Shown here: positions 8,730 to 17,444 of the stretch, one piece after another
How positions within the stretch are numbered: position 1 is the stretch's first letter
How the letters are laid out: every line of letters starts with the position of its first letter
Assembly: GCA_964548045.1 (NCBI GenBank)
Contig: CAZJQZ010000002.1
Coordinates: forward strand, 1-52,063
DNA from: JBGLNL01 sp964548045
Lineage (GTDB): Bacteria > Chloroflexota > Dehalococcoidia > SZUA-161 > SpSt-899
Direction of reading: 5' to 3'
Length of the DNA stretch: 52,063 bases
Program-made: the position numbers and the translations under genes
Notes under the pieces: generated by a model
Database searches by the model: none
What the model was told of the DNA's origin: nothing
Seen by the model: the letters and a program-made list of their open reading frames with translations, nothing else

Positions 8730-8905
8730 TGATGATGGCAAGCCAGTTGACTATGGCCAGTGTAAGCACTCATACGGCCCCGCAGGATGTGGTTAACACA
8801 TTCCGGGAAGTCTACGGACTCATTGAAAATCTGGTGGACAAGCGTGATGTAAACGCCGAGATCGATCAGTGGCTACAGCACCGCAAGAAGAATCCCGAAG
8901 AATAA
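8729..8905 (+). CDS. Small conserved-looking protein (58 aa)
   Basis: Starts at the ATG overlapping the stop of the 40-residue gene (TGATG), suggesting translational coupling; two further ATG codons follow immediately. The product has an alpha-helical central part DVVNTFREVYGLIENLVDKRD and a charged C-terminus. No signal peptide, no cysteine and no known motif. Its placement between the metal-binding mini-protein and the 210-aa gene suggests a common unit. Function unknown. Confidence 0.65.
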   Translation: MMMASQLTMASVSTHTAPQDVVNTFREVYGLIENLVDKRDVNAEIDQWLQHRKKNPEE

Positions 8906-8921
8906 TCCGGCGAGGAGCATA

Positions 8922-9554
8922 ATGGCAGAAGAACTCGGCAAAATGGAAAAACCAGATGTGGAAAGTTTCACCGGCACTCGAAAACTCATAGTGGCGCCAC
9001 TCATATTTTCAGGCAAAGACGCCCCTGAAGATTTCATGGAAATATTCAAACGATGCTGGAATCAGATCCATGAACAGGTGGAAAATCTGGAAACAAAACT
9101 GGGGAAGATTTCACGTATCTACCATGAGATGATTTTCAATGATGGCGAAGAAGGACTGAAAATACTGGAACAACTCAATCCGGAGAGTTTCAAGTTAGTC
9201 AAAAACCAATGCGAAGCAGGAGCAGAGCTTCAGGCAACCGAGGAAGTTGAACTGGCCATGGAGAACATGGATTGGGAAAGATGTCTCATGGTAGCCATGG
9301 GACAGAAGGCACGAAGCAAAGTTATCCAGTTCCATCAGGAATCAAGTTCGGCACGATACCAGCACATCAGCCAGAGAATCGATGAAACACTTAAGGGTAG
9401 TGAGATCGGATTGCTGTTTATTCGGGAAGGCCATCCCACTCAATTCCCGAAGGAAATAGATGTATTCAACGTAGCCCCACCATCGCTGGACGAATTCAAT
9501 CGCTGGCTGCGAAACTACTCACAGAAGATGTCCTCTCAGGCACCCGAGTCCTGA
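8922..9554 (+). CDS. Uncharacterised 210-aa helical protein
   Basis: Not recognised. The 210-aa product is soluble, predominantly helical and acidic, with an N-terminal segment FTGTRKLIVAPLIFSGKDAP, a likely coiled-coil-prone stretch IHEQVENLETKLGKISRIYHEM (about 44-65) and a C-terminal FNRWLRNYSQKM. No transmembrane segments. It has a GGCGAGGAG-like ribosome binding site and lies 16 nt behind the 58-aa gene, ending the thiL-tsaE-tsaB transcript before the hairpin at 9613. Confidence 0.75.
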   Translation: MAEELGKMEKPDVESFTGTRKLIVAPLIFSGKDAPEDFMEIFKRCWNQIHEQVENLETKLGKISRIYHEMIFNDGEEGLKILEQLNPESFKLVKNQCEAGAELQATEEVELAMENMDWERCLMVAMGQKARSKVIQFHQESSSARYQHISQRIDETLKGSEIGLLFIREGHPTQFPKEIDVFNVAPPSLDEFNRWLRNYSQKMSSQAPES

Positions 9555-9612
9555 GTTAACAACGATAACAGCTGATTTAATTCCAATCATACATTTCGAT
9601 GTTCCCATATTG

Positions 9613-9641
9613 AAAAGCCCTCGCTTAAAGCGAGGGCTTTT
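9613..9641. terminator. Bidirectional intrinsic terminator
   Basis: A 12-bp perfect stem AAAAGCCCTCGC / GCGAGGGCTTTT with a 5-nt loop lies between the convergent 210-aa gene and the minus-strand gene at 9673. A-tract and T-tract flanks let it work in both directions. Confidence 0.85.
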
Positions 9642-9672
9642 GATTGGAGGTGGGCACTCTCCAAATTCAAAC

Positions 9673-9978
9673 TTATTTATCTTTTCTCGAAGACGCACCA
9701 TACGGAGTTATGCCAAATTCGCCAACCCAGCTATTCGCCGATTCCTTGTGCTCCTCAATCACCTGCTTGAGTTCATTGTATACAATTTCCGTCGGCCTTG
9801 AAGGAAGATAGGAAAGCATTCTGGCAAGCTCCCGCAATTCCTCTTCCGACATGAGCATCAACCGCAGATTGCCCTGAGCACGCATCTTTTCAGCCTCTTC
9901 AGGATAACCATTTGACTCCGCTACCGAGGCCCGTATCGAACTCAAAACATGGTATCTTACCAGATCAAAACTTGCCAT
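9673..9978 (-). CDS. Uncharacterised 101-aa protein
   Basis: Soluble, helical 101-aa protein beginning MASFDLVRYHVLSSIRASVAE, with a central MSEEELRELARMLSYLPSRP segment and a Lys-rich tail. A GGAGGGAG site lies before the ATG, and the gene has its own terminator at 9613. No metal motif, signal peptide or membrane segment. I do not recognise a family. Confidence 0.7.
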   Translation of the reverse strand: MASFDLVRYHVLSSIRASVAESNGYPEEAEKMRAQGNLRLMLMSEEELRELARMLSYLPSRPTEIVYNELKQVIEEHKESANSWVGEFGITPYGASSRKDK

Positions 9979-10128
9979 TTTTCTCCCTCCTCTTACCGGA
10001 TATCTGTCTTTTCGATTTCAAATACAGATTACCAGTCAAAGGTAAATTCCTTCGTCAACGCATGTAACATATTGGTGAAAATCAGGTAAATATTCGGTAA
10101 AGTCTTTTTGCGACAGTGTCCAGCTATC

Positions 10129-10608
10129 TCAAAGAGTAATCGGTTGCCTTTTTGGATTATCTTCGCCCCCCAGGATTTCCCCGTCCTCTTTGTATCGCTT
10201 CAAGAGAAAATGGGTTACCGTCCCCTGCACCTGTTCCAGAGTTGCCAGCTTCCGCGATACAAATCCGGCCACATCCTGCATCGTCCTACCGATTACCAGC
10301 ACAGCCAAATCGTAGCCCCCGGAAACCAGATAAGCTGACCGAACTTCAGGGAAACGATAAATTCGCTCCGCCACGGAGTCAAAACCAACCTCGCGCTGCG
10401 GCTGCAACTTGACTTCGATAAGGGCCAAAACCTCTTCTCTGCCCAGCTTCTCCCAGTTGACCATCGTCTTGTATCTGGCAATAGTACGGTCTTTTTCAGC
10501 CTGACGGATGGATTCCTTTACCTCATCCACACCCTTGCCCGTCATTGTGGCAATCTGCTCAGGAGTGGTTCGTGCATCATCTTCGAGTATCTTGAGAATC
10601 TCTTCCAT
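10129..10608 (-). CDS. Lrp/AsnC-family transcriptional regulator
   Basis: N-terminal helix-turn-helix (MEEILKILEDDARTTPEQIA to about residue 50) followed by a RAM/AsnC ligand-binding domain (VLALIEVKLQP, YRFPEVRSAYLVSGGYDLAVLV). Such regulators sense amino acids or related metabolites. I place the start at 10608 because a GGGGGG ribosome binding site lies 5 nt upstream; a 9-codon longer reading frame is less likely. It lies 91 nt beyond the acyl-CoA synthetase gene and may regulate it; that is inference from position. Confidence 0.88.
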   Translation of the reverse strand: MEEILKILEDDARTTPEQIATMTGKGVDEVKESIRQAEKDRTIARYKTMVNWEKLGREEVLALIEVKLQPQREVGFDSVAERIYRFPEVRSAYLVSGGYDLAVLVIGRTMQDVAGFVSRKLATLEQVQGTVTHFLLKRYKEDGEILGGEDNPKRQPITL

Positions 10609-10699
10609 AATTACCCCCCTATTGCCGATTTTCAAATCTCATAATACCACGTTTTCTGACTAGTGAATACTGAACACCTAGCACTTTGGAACACCGATT

Positions 10700-12166
10700 T
10701 CACCGGGGAACCCCCTCGCTTTGGGAATTCCTGAGGTATTCCCCATAATCGGCCAGATGGGCCAGCACCTTTGCAGCACGCCCCACACTCGGGTAGGTGA
10801 GAATGCCATTCTCCATAAGATGAGTAATGGTCGAAAACTCCTCAATCCCGGAAGGGGGGAGGAAAAACACCGGTTTGCCGAGTTCATCCATCCGTTTGAT
10901 CACCTGTTTGAGTTGCTCCATTTCCCGGTTTTCCTCGCCAGTTATGAATTTATCCATCTCATCGGAAATATCCGAATGGACATAATCCATCACGATAGTT
11001 CGAATGGCCTCGGCAAATCCCACTGCCAGCGAGAAAACCGCATCGACATTTTCATCCTCAATCAGCTCCAGCACACATGGATAAGTAAGAGTAGTTTCTC
11101 CCACCATATCAACCGGGTTGGACTGAGGCCAGCGTGGAGGAAGAATCGCATTCAGTTTCTCAACCGTGGACCGGGAAATATCCGCTATCTCAAGCCGTTG
11201 GCGAGCACAGGCATCAGTTGCAATGACACCCGGGCCGCCTCCTCCGGTCAGGATTCCCACCTTTCTTCCTTTGGGAATCGGCTGACGAAGCAGGGCCCCT
11301 GCCGTATCCAGCATCTCTTCAACGTCATCCACCCTGATGACCCCTGTCTGCTTGAAAACCGCATCGTAGATTCGATCTTCCCCAGCCAGCGAAGCAGTGT
11401 GTGAATGAGCCGCCCTGGCACCTGCCCCGGTTCTGCCGGCCTTGAGCACCACTATCGGCTTGCGCTTCGTGATCTCTTTAGCCAGTTCCAGAAACCGCCG
11501 ACCTTGCCGCAATCCTTCCACATAAGCAACAATCACTCGGGTATCATCATCATCGCCAAATTGCTCCAGATAGTCTTCAAAGGTGAGGTCAGCTTCATTT
11601 CCGCTGCTGACGAATTTGGAAAAGCCAATCCCCATCGCCATGCCATTGCGAATAACAGTAAGCCCAAAATTACCGCTCTGTGAAATGAGCCCCACACCAC
11701 CCTTTGTGACGCCAGTTACCCAGGGAGAAGTATAGAAATCGGAATGCGTATCCAGATGGCCCATAGAATTGGACCCTACCAGCCGCATCCCACTCGCTCG
11801 CGCTGCTTCGACCATCTTCCGCTCCACCTCTCCCCCCTCTTCCCCTACTTCCCCAAAGCCAGCGGTGATAATCTCTGCGACCTTCACACCCTTTTGAGCA
11901 CATTCCAGAATAGCACCGGGAACAAACTGCGGCGGAACAGTCACCACCGCAAGATCAATCGGCCCCGGCACATCGGCTATGCTTTGGTATGCCCTGACCC
12001 CCAGCACTTCAGAGGATTCTTTGTTAACAGGATAAACCGCTCGCCCTGACCCCGAAGCCAGCACGCGATTGATAATGTTAAATCCCCACTTGCCGAAGGT
12101 ATTGGAAGCACCAATAACCGCTACGGATTGCGGATTAAAAATGCATTTGAACTGATTGGAATCCAT
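10700..12166 (-). CDS. ADP-forming acyl-CoA synthetase, alpha subunit type
   Basis: Alpha-type subunit of NDP-forming acetate/acyl-CoA ligase, which conserves energy by making ATP from acyl-CoA, or runs in reverse. The CoA-binding Rossmann domain is N-terminal (SVAVIGASNTFGKWG, 14-28). The succinyl-CoA-ligase-like domains include GLISQSGNFG (about 159-168), and the phospho-accepting histidine is in HSHTASLAG (about His256). The protein is 488 aa and lacks the ATP-grasp beta domain, which must be encoded elsewhere. An AT-rich TATAAC box lies 11 nt before the ATG. Confidence 0.88.
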   Translation of the reverse strand: MDSNQFKCIFNPQSVAVIGASNTFGKWGFNIINRVLASGSGRAVYPVNKESSEVLGVRAYQSIADVPGPIDLAVVTVPPQFVPGAILECAQKGVKVAEIITAGFGEVGEEGGEVERKMVEAARASGMRLVGSNSMGHLDTHSDFYTSPWVTGVTKGGVGLISQSGNFGLTVIRNGMAMGIGFSKFVSSGNEADLTFEDYLEQFGDDDDTRVIVAYVEGLRQGRRFLELAKEITKRKPIVVLKAGRTGAGARAAHSHTASLAGEDRIYDAVFKQTGVIRVDDVEEMLDTAGALLRQPIPKGRKVGILTGGGGPGVIATDACARQRLEIADISRSTVEKLNAILPPRWPQSNPVDMVGETTLTYPCVLELIEDENVDAVFSLAVGFAEAIRTIVMDYVHSDISDEMDKFITGEENREMEQLKQVIKRMDELGKPVFFLPPSGIEEFSTITHLMENGILTYPSVGRAAKVLAHLADYGEYLRNSQSEGVPR

Positions 12167-12186
12167 ATGTTGAATGTGTTATATAA

Positions 12187-12294
12187 TTAAGGAACCTCTG
12201 ATTATCCCCCTTTTGCAAAGGGGGAAACAGGGGGATTGAAGCTGAGGGACACCCCCAGACCCCCGAAGTCACCTCTTGATCAGAGTTTCCTTAA
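12187..12294. mobile_element. 108-bp MITE-like element
   Basis: Imperfect 18-bp terminal inverted repeats, TTAAGGAACCTCTGATTA at 12187-12204 and the inverse of TTAAGGAAACTCTGATCA at 12277-12294 (16/18 match). Each ends in TTAA, which could be part of the repeat or a target duplication. The interior contains a C5/G5 hairpin (12206-12224) and further G/C runs and has no coding capacity. It sits in the 200-bp gap between ahcY and the acyl-CoA synthetase. Confidence 0.6.
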
Positions 12295-12374
12295 GGCATT
12301 AATTATGGGAATTCCTCTCCTACCCAGCTGTGACAAAATATCGGAAAGCCGCCCTTCCTCGGGATCGGGACTCC

Positions 12375-13640
12375 CTATGTTCCGCTTTCCCAGCTTCCCA
12401 AATATTCCTCTTGTTCGGCCGTGAGCGTATCGATCTCGATTTCCATTGCCTGAAGTTTGAGCAGACCTACTTCAAGATCGATATCCTTCGGAACACCGTA
12501 CACTTTATTCTCAAGAGACTTGCTATTTTTGACCATGTATTCCGCACAAAGAGCCTGATTGGCAAAACTCATATCCATCACACTGGCCGGATGCCCTTCG
12601 GCCGCTGCAAGGTTGATCAAACGGCCCTCGCCCAGCAGGAACAGGCTGCGGCCATCAGCCATAACATATTCATCCACGAACGGCCTTGGCACTCGTTTTT
12701 CTTTCGCCATGCTCTCAAGCGCGGGGATATTTATCTCAACATTGAAATGACCGCTATTGGCAAGAACGGCACCGTGCTTCATCACATCGAAGTGCCGCTT
12801 ATCCAGGCAATGCTTATCCCCCGTAGCTGAAATAAAGATGCTGCCGATTTTGGCCGCCTCAAGCAAGGGCATAACTTCATACCCATCCATTACAGCTTCC
12901 AGCGCACGGATCGAATCCACTTCGGTGACTATTACATTCGCCCCCAAACCCCGGGCTCGCATGGCAATCCCTCGGCCACACCATCCATATCCGGTAACCA
13001 CTACTTTCTTCCCTGCCCACAGGACATTCGTCGCTCGCGTGATACCATCTATCGTGCTCTGGCCAGTTCCGTATCGATTGTCGAAGAAGTGCTTGGTATC
13101 CGCATCATTGACAGCCACTATGGGATATCTCAGTTTGGACTGCTCTTCCATACTACGCAACCGGATTACCCCGGTGGTAGTCTCCTCGGTGCCACCTATA
13201 ATATCATCCAAACATTCCGTTCGATCCTTGTGAATCGTAGCCACCAGATCACAACCATCATCCATAGTCAGATGCGGTTTTTGATCCAGATTGGTGTGAA
13301 TGTGCTGATAATAGAGATCGTCAGCTTCACCCTTTATTGCAAACGTAGGTATTCCCGCCTCTACCAGTGCCGCCGCCGCCGCATCCTGAGTACTGAGCGG
13401 ATTGGAGGCACAAAGAGACACTTCAGCCCCACCCTCTTGCAACGTCAAAGCCAGGTTGGCCGTCTCCGTGGTAATATGCAGGCAACCGGCAATACGTATT
13501 CCCTGCAAAGGTTTTTCCCTGGCAAATCTTTCCTTAATAAGCTTAAGCACAGGCATGTCATTGGCTGCCCAAGCTATACTGGCCCGACCTGCCTCCGCAA
13601 GCGCCATATCTTTCACATCATAATCCGGGGCACTATCCAT
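12375..13640 (-). CDS. ahcY: S-adenosylhomocysteinase
   Basis: NAD+-dependent hydrolysis of S-adenosylhomocysteine to adenosine and homocysteine. N-terminal YDVKDMALAEAGRASIAWA, GCLHITTETANL, the MDDGCDL segment and the NAD-binding GYGWCGRGIAMRARGLGA are all diagnostic. I choose the start at 13640 (MDSAPDY), preceded by AAAGGATGG; an upstream ATG seven codons earlier lacks this. At 421 aa it is of normal prokaryotic length. It is the last gene of the long minus-strand operon and overlaps the GNAT gene by 8 nt. Confidence 0.96.
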   Translation of the reverse strand: MDSAPDYDVKDMALAEAGRASIAWAANDMPVLKLIKERFAREKPLQGIRIAGCLHITTETANLALTLQEGGAEVSLCASNPLSTQDAAAAALVEAGIPTFAIKGEADDLYYQHIHTNLDQKPHLTMDDGCDLVATIHKDRTECLDDIIGGTEETTTGVIRLRSMEEQSKLRYPIVAVNDADTKHFFDNRYGTGQSTIDGITRATNVLWAGKKVVVTGYGWCGRGIAMRARGLGANVIVTEVDSIRALEAVMDGYEVMPLLEAAKIGSIFISATGDKHCLDKRHFDVMKHGAVLANSGHFNVEINIPALESMAKEKRVPRPFVDEYVMADGRSLFLLGEGRLINLAAAEGHPASVMDMSFANQALCAEYMVKNSKSLENKVYGVPKDIDLEVGLLKLQAMEIEIDTLTAEQEEYLGSWESGT

Positions 13641-14559
13641 CTGGTTCCATCCTTTCTTCATATTTAGGTATCAGTCCGATTTTTCGACACACGTTGTTTA
13701 TTATAACACCTATAAAGCTTTTGCGATGCCCCACACCCTCAACAATCTGGCAATGGTCTCTATATCCCAGGCTCGTATAGGTACGCACCGCCGGAAGGTT
13801 ATATGATTCCACATTGAGTACCACCTCACCACACTGCTCCAGCAATTTCGAAGTAACCGAACTGACACAAATCGTCGCCAATCCCATGTTACGATAAGCA
13901 GGATGAGTCATAACATTGCCCACATAAGCAATATTATAAGTAGGCTCAATGAGATGAGTTCCGGCCACGGCCACCAACTGCCCATCCTGCCAGATGCCAT
14001 AATACACACCTCTCCTGATCTGAGCAGCAGTGAAATTGCCACTGTTTGCCAGAGAATAAAGCCGATTCACTTCACCCACCTGAGAGGGCTTCAGCCGCGT
14101 TGCTTTCTCGTCAACCGGGGTGAATCCATCTCTCGTGACCACCATCCGCTTCATGAGCAAGTGCCACTCAAGTTCATAAAAACTTCTGAAGGTATCCAGA
14201 TGCTCCGGTTCGCAGGTAATGAAAGTCCTGCCGGGAAGCCCGACAGAGTCAAGCAGGAATTCAAGAATCGAGGAGTCTCCCATGATAAACATATAAGTCG
14301 GGAACAGGCCCCGGGCCACAAGGCAAAACGCAGAACGTTCCCCTTGAGTGGCCACATGCCATTTGACGATTTCCGGGAAGCTGGCCTCAAGGTGAGCAAA
14401 GGCCGATACCGCATAAACGCGCCGGGGCTCAAGATAAGAGAGAACTTCAGCCCTGTTCGTGAGCTTCCGCACGAAAGGCAAAGAGGATTGCTTCCCCGGT
14501 GGCATTTCCCCGGGCTTTCGGCCTAACTTGAGACTCATGTTTCTTGTCCAGGAAACCAT
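13633..14559 (-). CDS. GNAT-family N-acetyltransferase
   Basis: 308-aa protein with an N-terminal module of unknown role (about 1-160) and a C-terminal GNAT/FR47-like domain. The acetyl-CoA loop is in VMTHPAYRNMGLATICV, followed by VVLNVESYNLPAVRTYTSLGY, the usual end of the fold. The acceptor is unknown. It lies inside the SAM-recycling part of the operon, overlapping the PHP gene (25 nt) and ahcY (8 nt), so it is translationally linked to both. Confidence 0.85.
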   Translation of the reverse strand: MVSWTRNMSLKLGRKPGEMPPGKQSSLPFVRKLTNRAEVLSYLEPRRVYAVSAFAHLEASFPEIVKWHVATQGERSAFCLVARGLFPTYMFIMGDSSILEFLLDSVGLPGRTFITCEPEHLDTFRSFYELEWHLLMKRMVVTRDGFTPVDEKATRLKPSQVGEVNRLYSLANSGNFTAAQIRRGVYYGIWQDGQLVAVAGTHLIEPTYNIAYVGNVMTHPAYRNMGLATICVSSVTSKLLEQCGEVVLNVESYNLPAVRTYTSLGYRDHCQIVEGVGHRKSFIGVIINNVCRKIGLIPKYEERMEPDG

Positions 14560-15407
14560 CCGGCAACATTTTCAGGCACAGGCACGGTACCGATCAGGAT
14601 TGGCTTCTGATGGCAATCGCTGCCACCGGTCATTATGAGCCCATGCTTTTTGGCAAATTCGATATAGTGATTCGTAGTTTCGGGATCGTGTCGAGAGTGC
14701 CAGCATTCAACGCCGTCAATATAATTCAGCATCTGATCTTCGATCACCCGGGTTTGTTCATTCAAATCAGTCGATATCTTCGCCAGCGAAGTTCCGTTAG
14801 GATCATTAGGGTGCGCATGAACCAGTATTCCACCGGCACCCCTGATCAACCGTGAAGCTTCAGCCAGCAAAAGCGGATACTTGGGCACATCGCACTTGAC
14901 CAGATATTTATCGAAGGCTTCCTGTCTGTTTGCAACAATTCCTTTTTCAATCAGGTAATTCGCGATGTGAGGCCTGCCAAATGAGCCATCGACGCTCTCC
15001 TGAATCTGCTGAAGGTCATCATCGGTAAAAAGTTCAATCCCTTCCTTTTCGAATTCTATATTCAAATTTTGAAGTATCTGTCGAGCTCTATTCTCCCGGT
15101 GATCCCGGATCAGTTGCAGTTTTTCTTTCAATTCCCGATTTTTATGATCGAACCGGTAGCCGAGGAAATCCAGTGAAACGGGCTTCCCTCCCGGATATTC
15201 AAAAGTAACATTCAATTCAACCCCGGTGACATAAGCAATCCCACAATCTTTGGCAAGCGAGATCGCTTTTTCCTGGCATTCAATGGAATCGTGATCGGTG
15301 ATCGATATTAAATCGATCCCCCTGTTTTTGGCCTCCTGGAAAACTTCTTCGATAGACAGGTTACCATCGGAACCGGTTCTGGTGTGGATGTGAAGATCGA
15401 TTTTCAT
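14535..15407 (-). CDS. PHP-domain phosphoesterase
   Basis: 290-aa polymerase-and-histidinol-phosphatase domain enzyme. Metal ligands are visible in DLHIHTRTGSDG (His6, His8), ITDHDSIE (about 37-44), VHAHPND and the C-terminal GGSDCH. The closest characterised relatives are TrpH/YciV-type 5'-3' nucleases and 3',5'-nucleoside bisphosphate phosphatases. It begins with a 4-nt overlap with the PfkB kinase gene. In this setting it might remove a nucleotide by-product, but that is conjecture. Confidence 0.88.
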   Translation of the reverse strand: MKIDLHIHTRTGSDGNLSIEEVFQEAKNRGIDLISITDHDSIECQEKAISLAKDCGIAYVTGVELNVTFEYPGGKPVSLDFLGYRFDHKNRELKEKLQLIRDHRENRARQILQNLNIEFEKEGIELFTDDDLQQIQESVDGSFGRPHIANYLIEKGIVANRQEAFDKYLVKCDVPKYPLLLAEASRLIRGAGGILVHAHPNDPNGTSLAKISTDLNEQTRVIEDQMLNYIDGVECWHSRHDPETTNHYIEFAKKHGLIMTGGSDCHQKPILIGTVPVPENVAGWFPGQET

Positions 15408-16399
15408 TTGATATTTTTCGCTGCAAACTCACCCAGAATGCAGGCATTCTCCGCAGTCAGCCGAGCTCCCCGCTGACTCACTGCCAATGCCCCGGCCTTT
15501 GTGCCAATTGAACCACAGGCATTGATATTCAGACCCTCACATAAACCATACAAAACCCCGCCGGCATAGGCATCACCCGCCCCATTCGTATCGACAACCT
15601 CAACCATCTGCGCCGGGAAAGAAACCCTCTCATTCCCTCTGGCAATATGCGAACCCGCCCCACCCTCTTTCACAACCGCTACATCACAGACCGCACTAAT
15701 CTGAGCCAGCGACTCTTGAGGTGAACACCCGGTAAAAGCCAGACATTCGTCCTCGTTGGCAAAGATGATATCCAGATGGGTCTTCGCCTTTTCCTGTAGA
15801 TACTCCAGATTCTCCTGCACTACCCCAAATGAGGAAAGGTCCATCGATATCCTCTGTCCATTTGCCCTGGCCGTATTGAGGATATGATCGATCAATTCTC
15901 GATTGAAAACCAGGTAAGCTTCCACGTGGACTAGCGGAGCCTGATTCAGCAACTCCGCAGAGATATCAGCCGGACTCAGTTCCACCGCAGCCCCCAGATT
16001 GGTGGCAAATGTTCGCTGCCCATCCGGCGTGACCAGTGTCAATCCGATTCCCGTTGGCGTAGTTTGCGAAGTCAGGCTGAAGAATTTCACCCCCGCTTTT
16101 TCCGTTTCATTCCTGAAATACTCTCCGATCTCATCTTCACCTATCTTCCCGATAAACCCGGATTTCCCGCCACAATGTGCAAACGAGGCCATGATATTGG
16201 CCGTGGCTCCCCCGGGAGAAAACTCCTGCGGGAAATCAGACAACTTTGCCAGCAATTCCTTCGAACGGTCAGCTTCAACCAGCGTCATCCCGCCTTTCGG
16301 TAATTCCTCTGCCGAAAGAAATTCGTCATCGACCTTTACTGTTATGTCAACCAAGGCCGAGCCAATCCCTATTATTTCCAAATCCATTCTATTCACCAT
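15404..16399 (-). CDS. PfkB-family carbohydrate/nucleoside kinase (adenosine kinase-like)
   Basis: 331-aa ribokinase-fold kinase. Motif 1 is the GG-containing FSPGGATANIMASFAHCGGKSGFIGKIG region (about 56-85). The catalytic motif DTNGAGDAYAGGVLYGL (about 270-286) has the anion hole and catalytic Asp. The overall pattern resembles bacterial adenosine kinases, which fits the operon: AhcY makes adenosine that a kinase could return to AMP. A sugar substrate cannot be excluded. It overlaps the MetE-like gene by 11 nt. Confidence 0.88.
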   Translation of the reverse strand: MVNRMDLEIIGIGSALVDITVKVDDEFLSAEELPKGGMTLVEADRSKELLAKLSDFPQEFSPGGATANIMASFAHCGGKSGFIGKIGEDEIGEYFRNETEKAGVKFFSLTSQTTPTGIGLTLVTPDGQRTFATNLGAAVELSPADISAELLNQAPLVHVEAYLVFNRELIDHILNTARANGQRISMDLSSFGVVQENLEYLQEKAKTHLDIIFANEDECLAFTGCSPQESLAQISAVCDVAVVKEGGAGSHIARGNERVSFPAQMVEVVDTNGAGDAYAGGVLYGLCEGLNINACGSIGTKAGALAVSQRGARLTAENACILGEFAAKNIK

Positions 16400-17438
16400 T
16401 CAGAGCATATAAGCATCGAAACTCTTTTGAGACTTCAGCGGTCAACTGCAGCGCTTTTTCCGCCAGAGGTTGCGATATTGACCCCATGCCACACGATGGA
16501 GTAATCAGGCATTGTTCCAGCAGCACATCCCGATTGATACCCTTCCCAACCAGCGAATCCATCAAACTCTGCATCCGTCCCAGTAATCCGGAGGCCGTCA
16601 CATTGGGCAAGGTTTCTTCCTCACTGGGGACAATCCCCCATGCCAGCACGCCTCCACGTTCCAGAAAAGCCTTAAGATCAACCGGATAAAGTGCCAGCGC
16701 TTCGCCGTAATTATAAGCATCAAAATTGAGGATATCGATATCGGTGGCCATCAGAACCGACCAGTCAGTATTGCCGCAACAATGCATCCCCTTCAGCCCC
16801 GCAAGTCCGGCAAGCGCCTCATTGGTGAGATTAATCACTGTATCGTTATCCAGCGCTACAAACGCCGACCCCAGAGAGGCCAGATAAGGCTCATCGAGGA
16901 AGATAATAGTCTCAGCCGAGAGTTTGGCCAACTCCTTTTCCATCCAGGCCGCCTTCAATCTCAAATGCCGGGCAATGGCATCAGCAAGGGTTTCATCGTA
17001 AAGGGTGGGCCGGCGATTCTGATCAGTAACCACCAGGCCAAAACTTATCGGCCCGGTCACCTGCCCTTTCACCGCCACAGCCGAATCCAATTTCCGGGAG
17101 AGAAACTCATAGAATCCCGGAGCATAAGTCCGGCTAATGGCATGCCCATCCAGATCATTTTCGATATAGTCAACGTAGAGTTTTTCCATCCCATCGGAAA
17201 GATCAACTGAACGATCAATATAAATGCGCTCATCCTCAATTATAACGCCGGGCAGGTCCTCGCTATACTGAGCATACATATTCTCCAGAAAAGAGCGGTT
17301 GGGAAGCTGCGGCCAGACAGGTATATCAGGCAGATATTTTATCGCCAGCGAACACGCCTCAACCGGATCGGTATGGGGCATGCTTCCTATTGCTGTGGGA
17401 AGTCCTTTTGGTTTAAAGTCTTTTCGGTCCAATTTCAC
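16389..17438 (-). CDS. Core MetE-like methionine synthase (UROD/MetE fold)
   Basis: 349-aa protein corresponding to the catalytic C-terminal barrel of cobalamin-independent methionine synthase, without the folate-binding N-terminal barrel. Zinc ligands can be proposed as His219 and Cys221 in MHCCGNTDW, Cys316 in SCGMGS and possibly Asp240; FLDEPYL (180-186) is the family's aspartate-rich strand. Similar 'core MetE' enzymes from Dehalococcoides take the methyl group from methyl-cobalamin of the corrinoid iron-sulfur protein. Neighbours ahcY and the SAM-recycling genes support homocysteine methylation. Confidence 0.8.
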   Translation of the reverse strand: MKLDRKDFKPKGLPTAIGSMPHTDPVEACSLAIKYLPDIPVWPQLPNRSFLENMYAQYSEDLPGVIIEDERIYIDRSVDLSDGMEKLYVDYIENDLDGHAISRTYAPGFYEFLSRKLDSAVAVKGQVTGPISFGLVVTDQNRRPTLYDETLADAIARHLRLKAAWMEKELAKLSAETIIFLDEPYLASLGSAFVALDNDTVINLTNEALAGLAGLKGMHCCGNTDWSVLMATDIDILNFDAYNYGEALALYPVDLKAFLERGGVLAWGIVPSEEETLPNVTASGLLGRMQSLMDSLVGKGINRDVLLEQCLITPSCGMGSISQPLAEKALQLTAEVSKEFRCLYALNGE

Positions 17439-17444
17439 CCTGCC

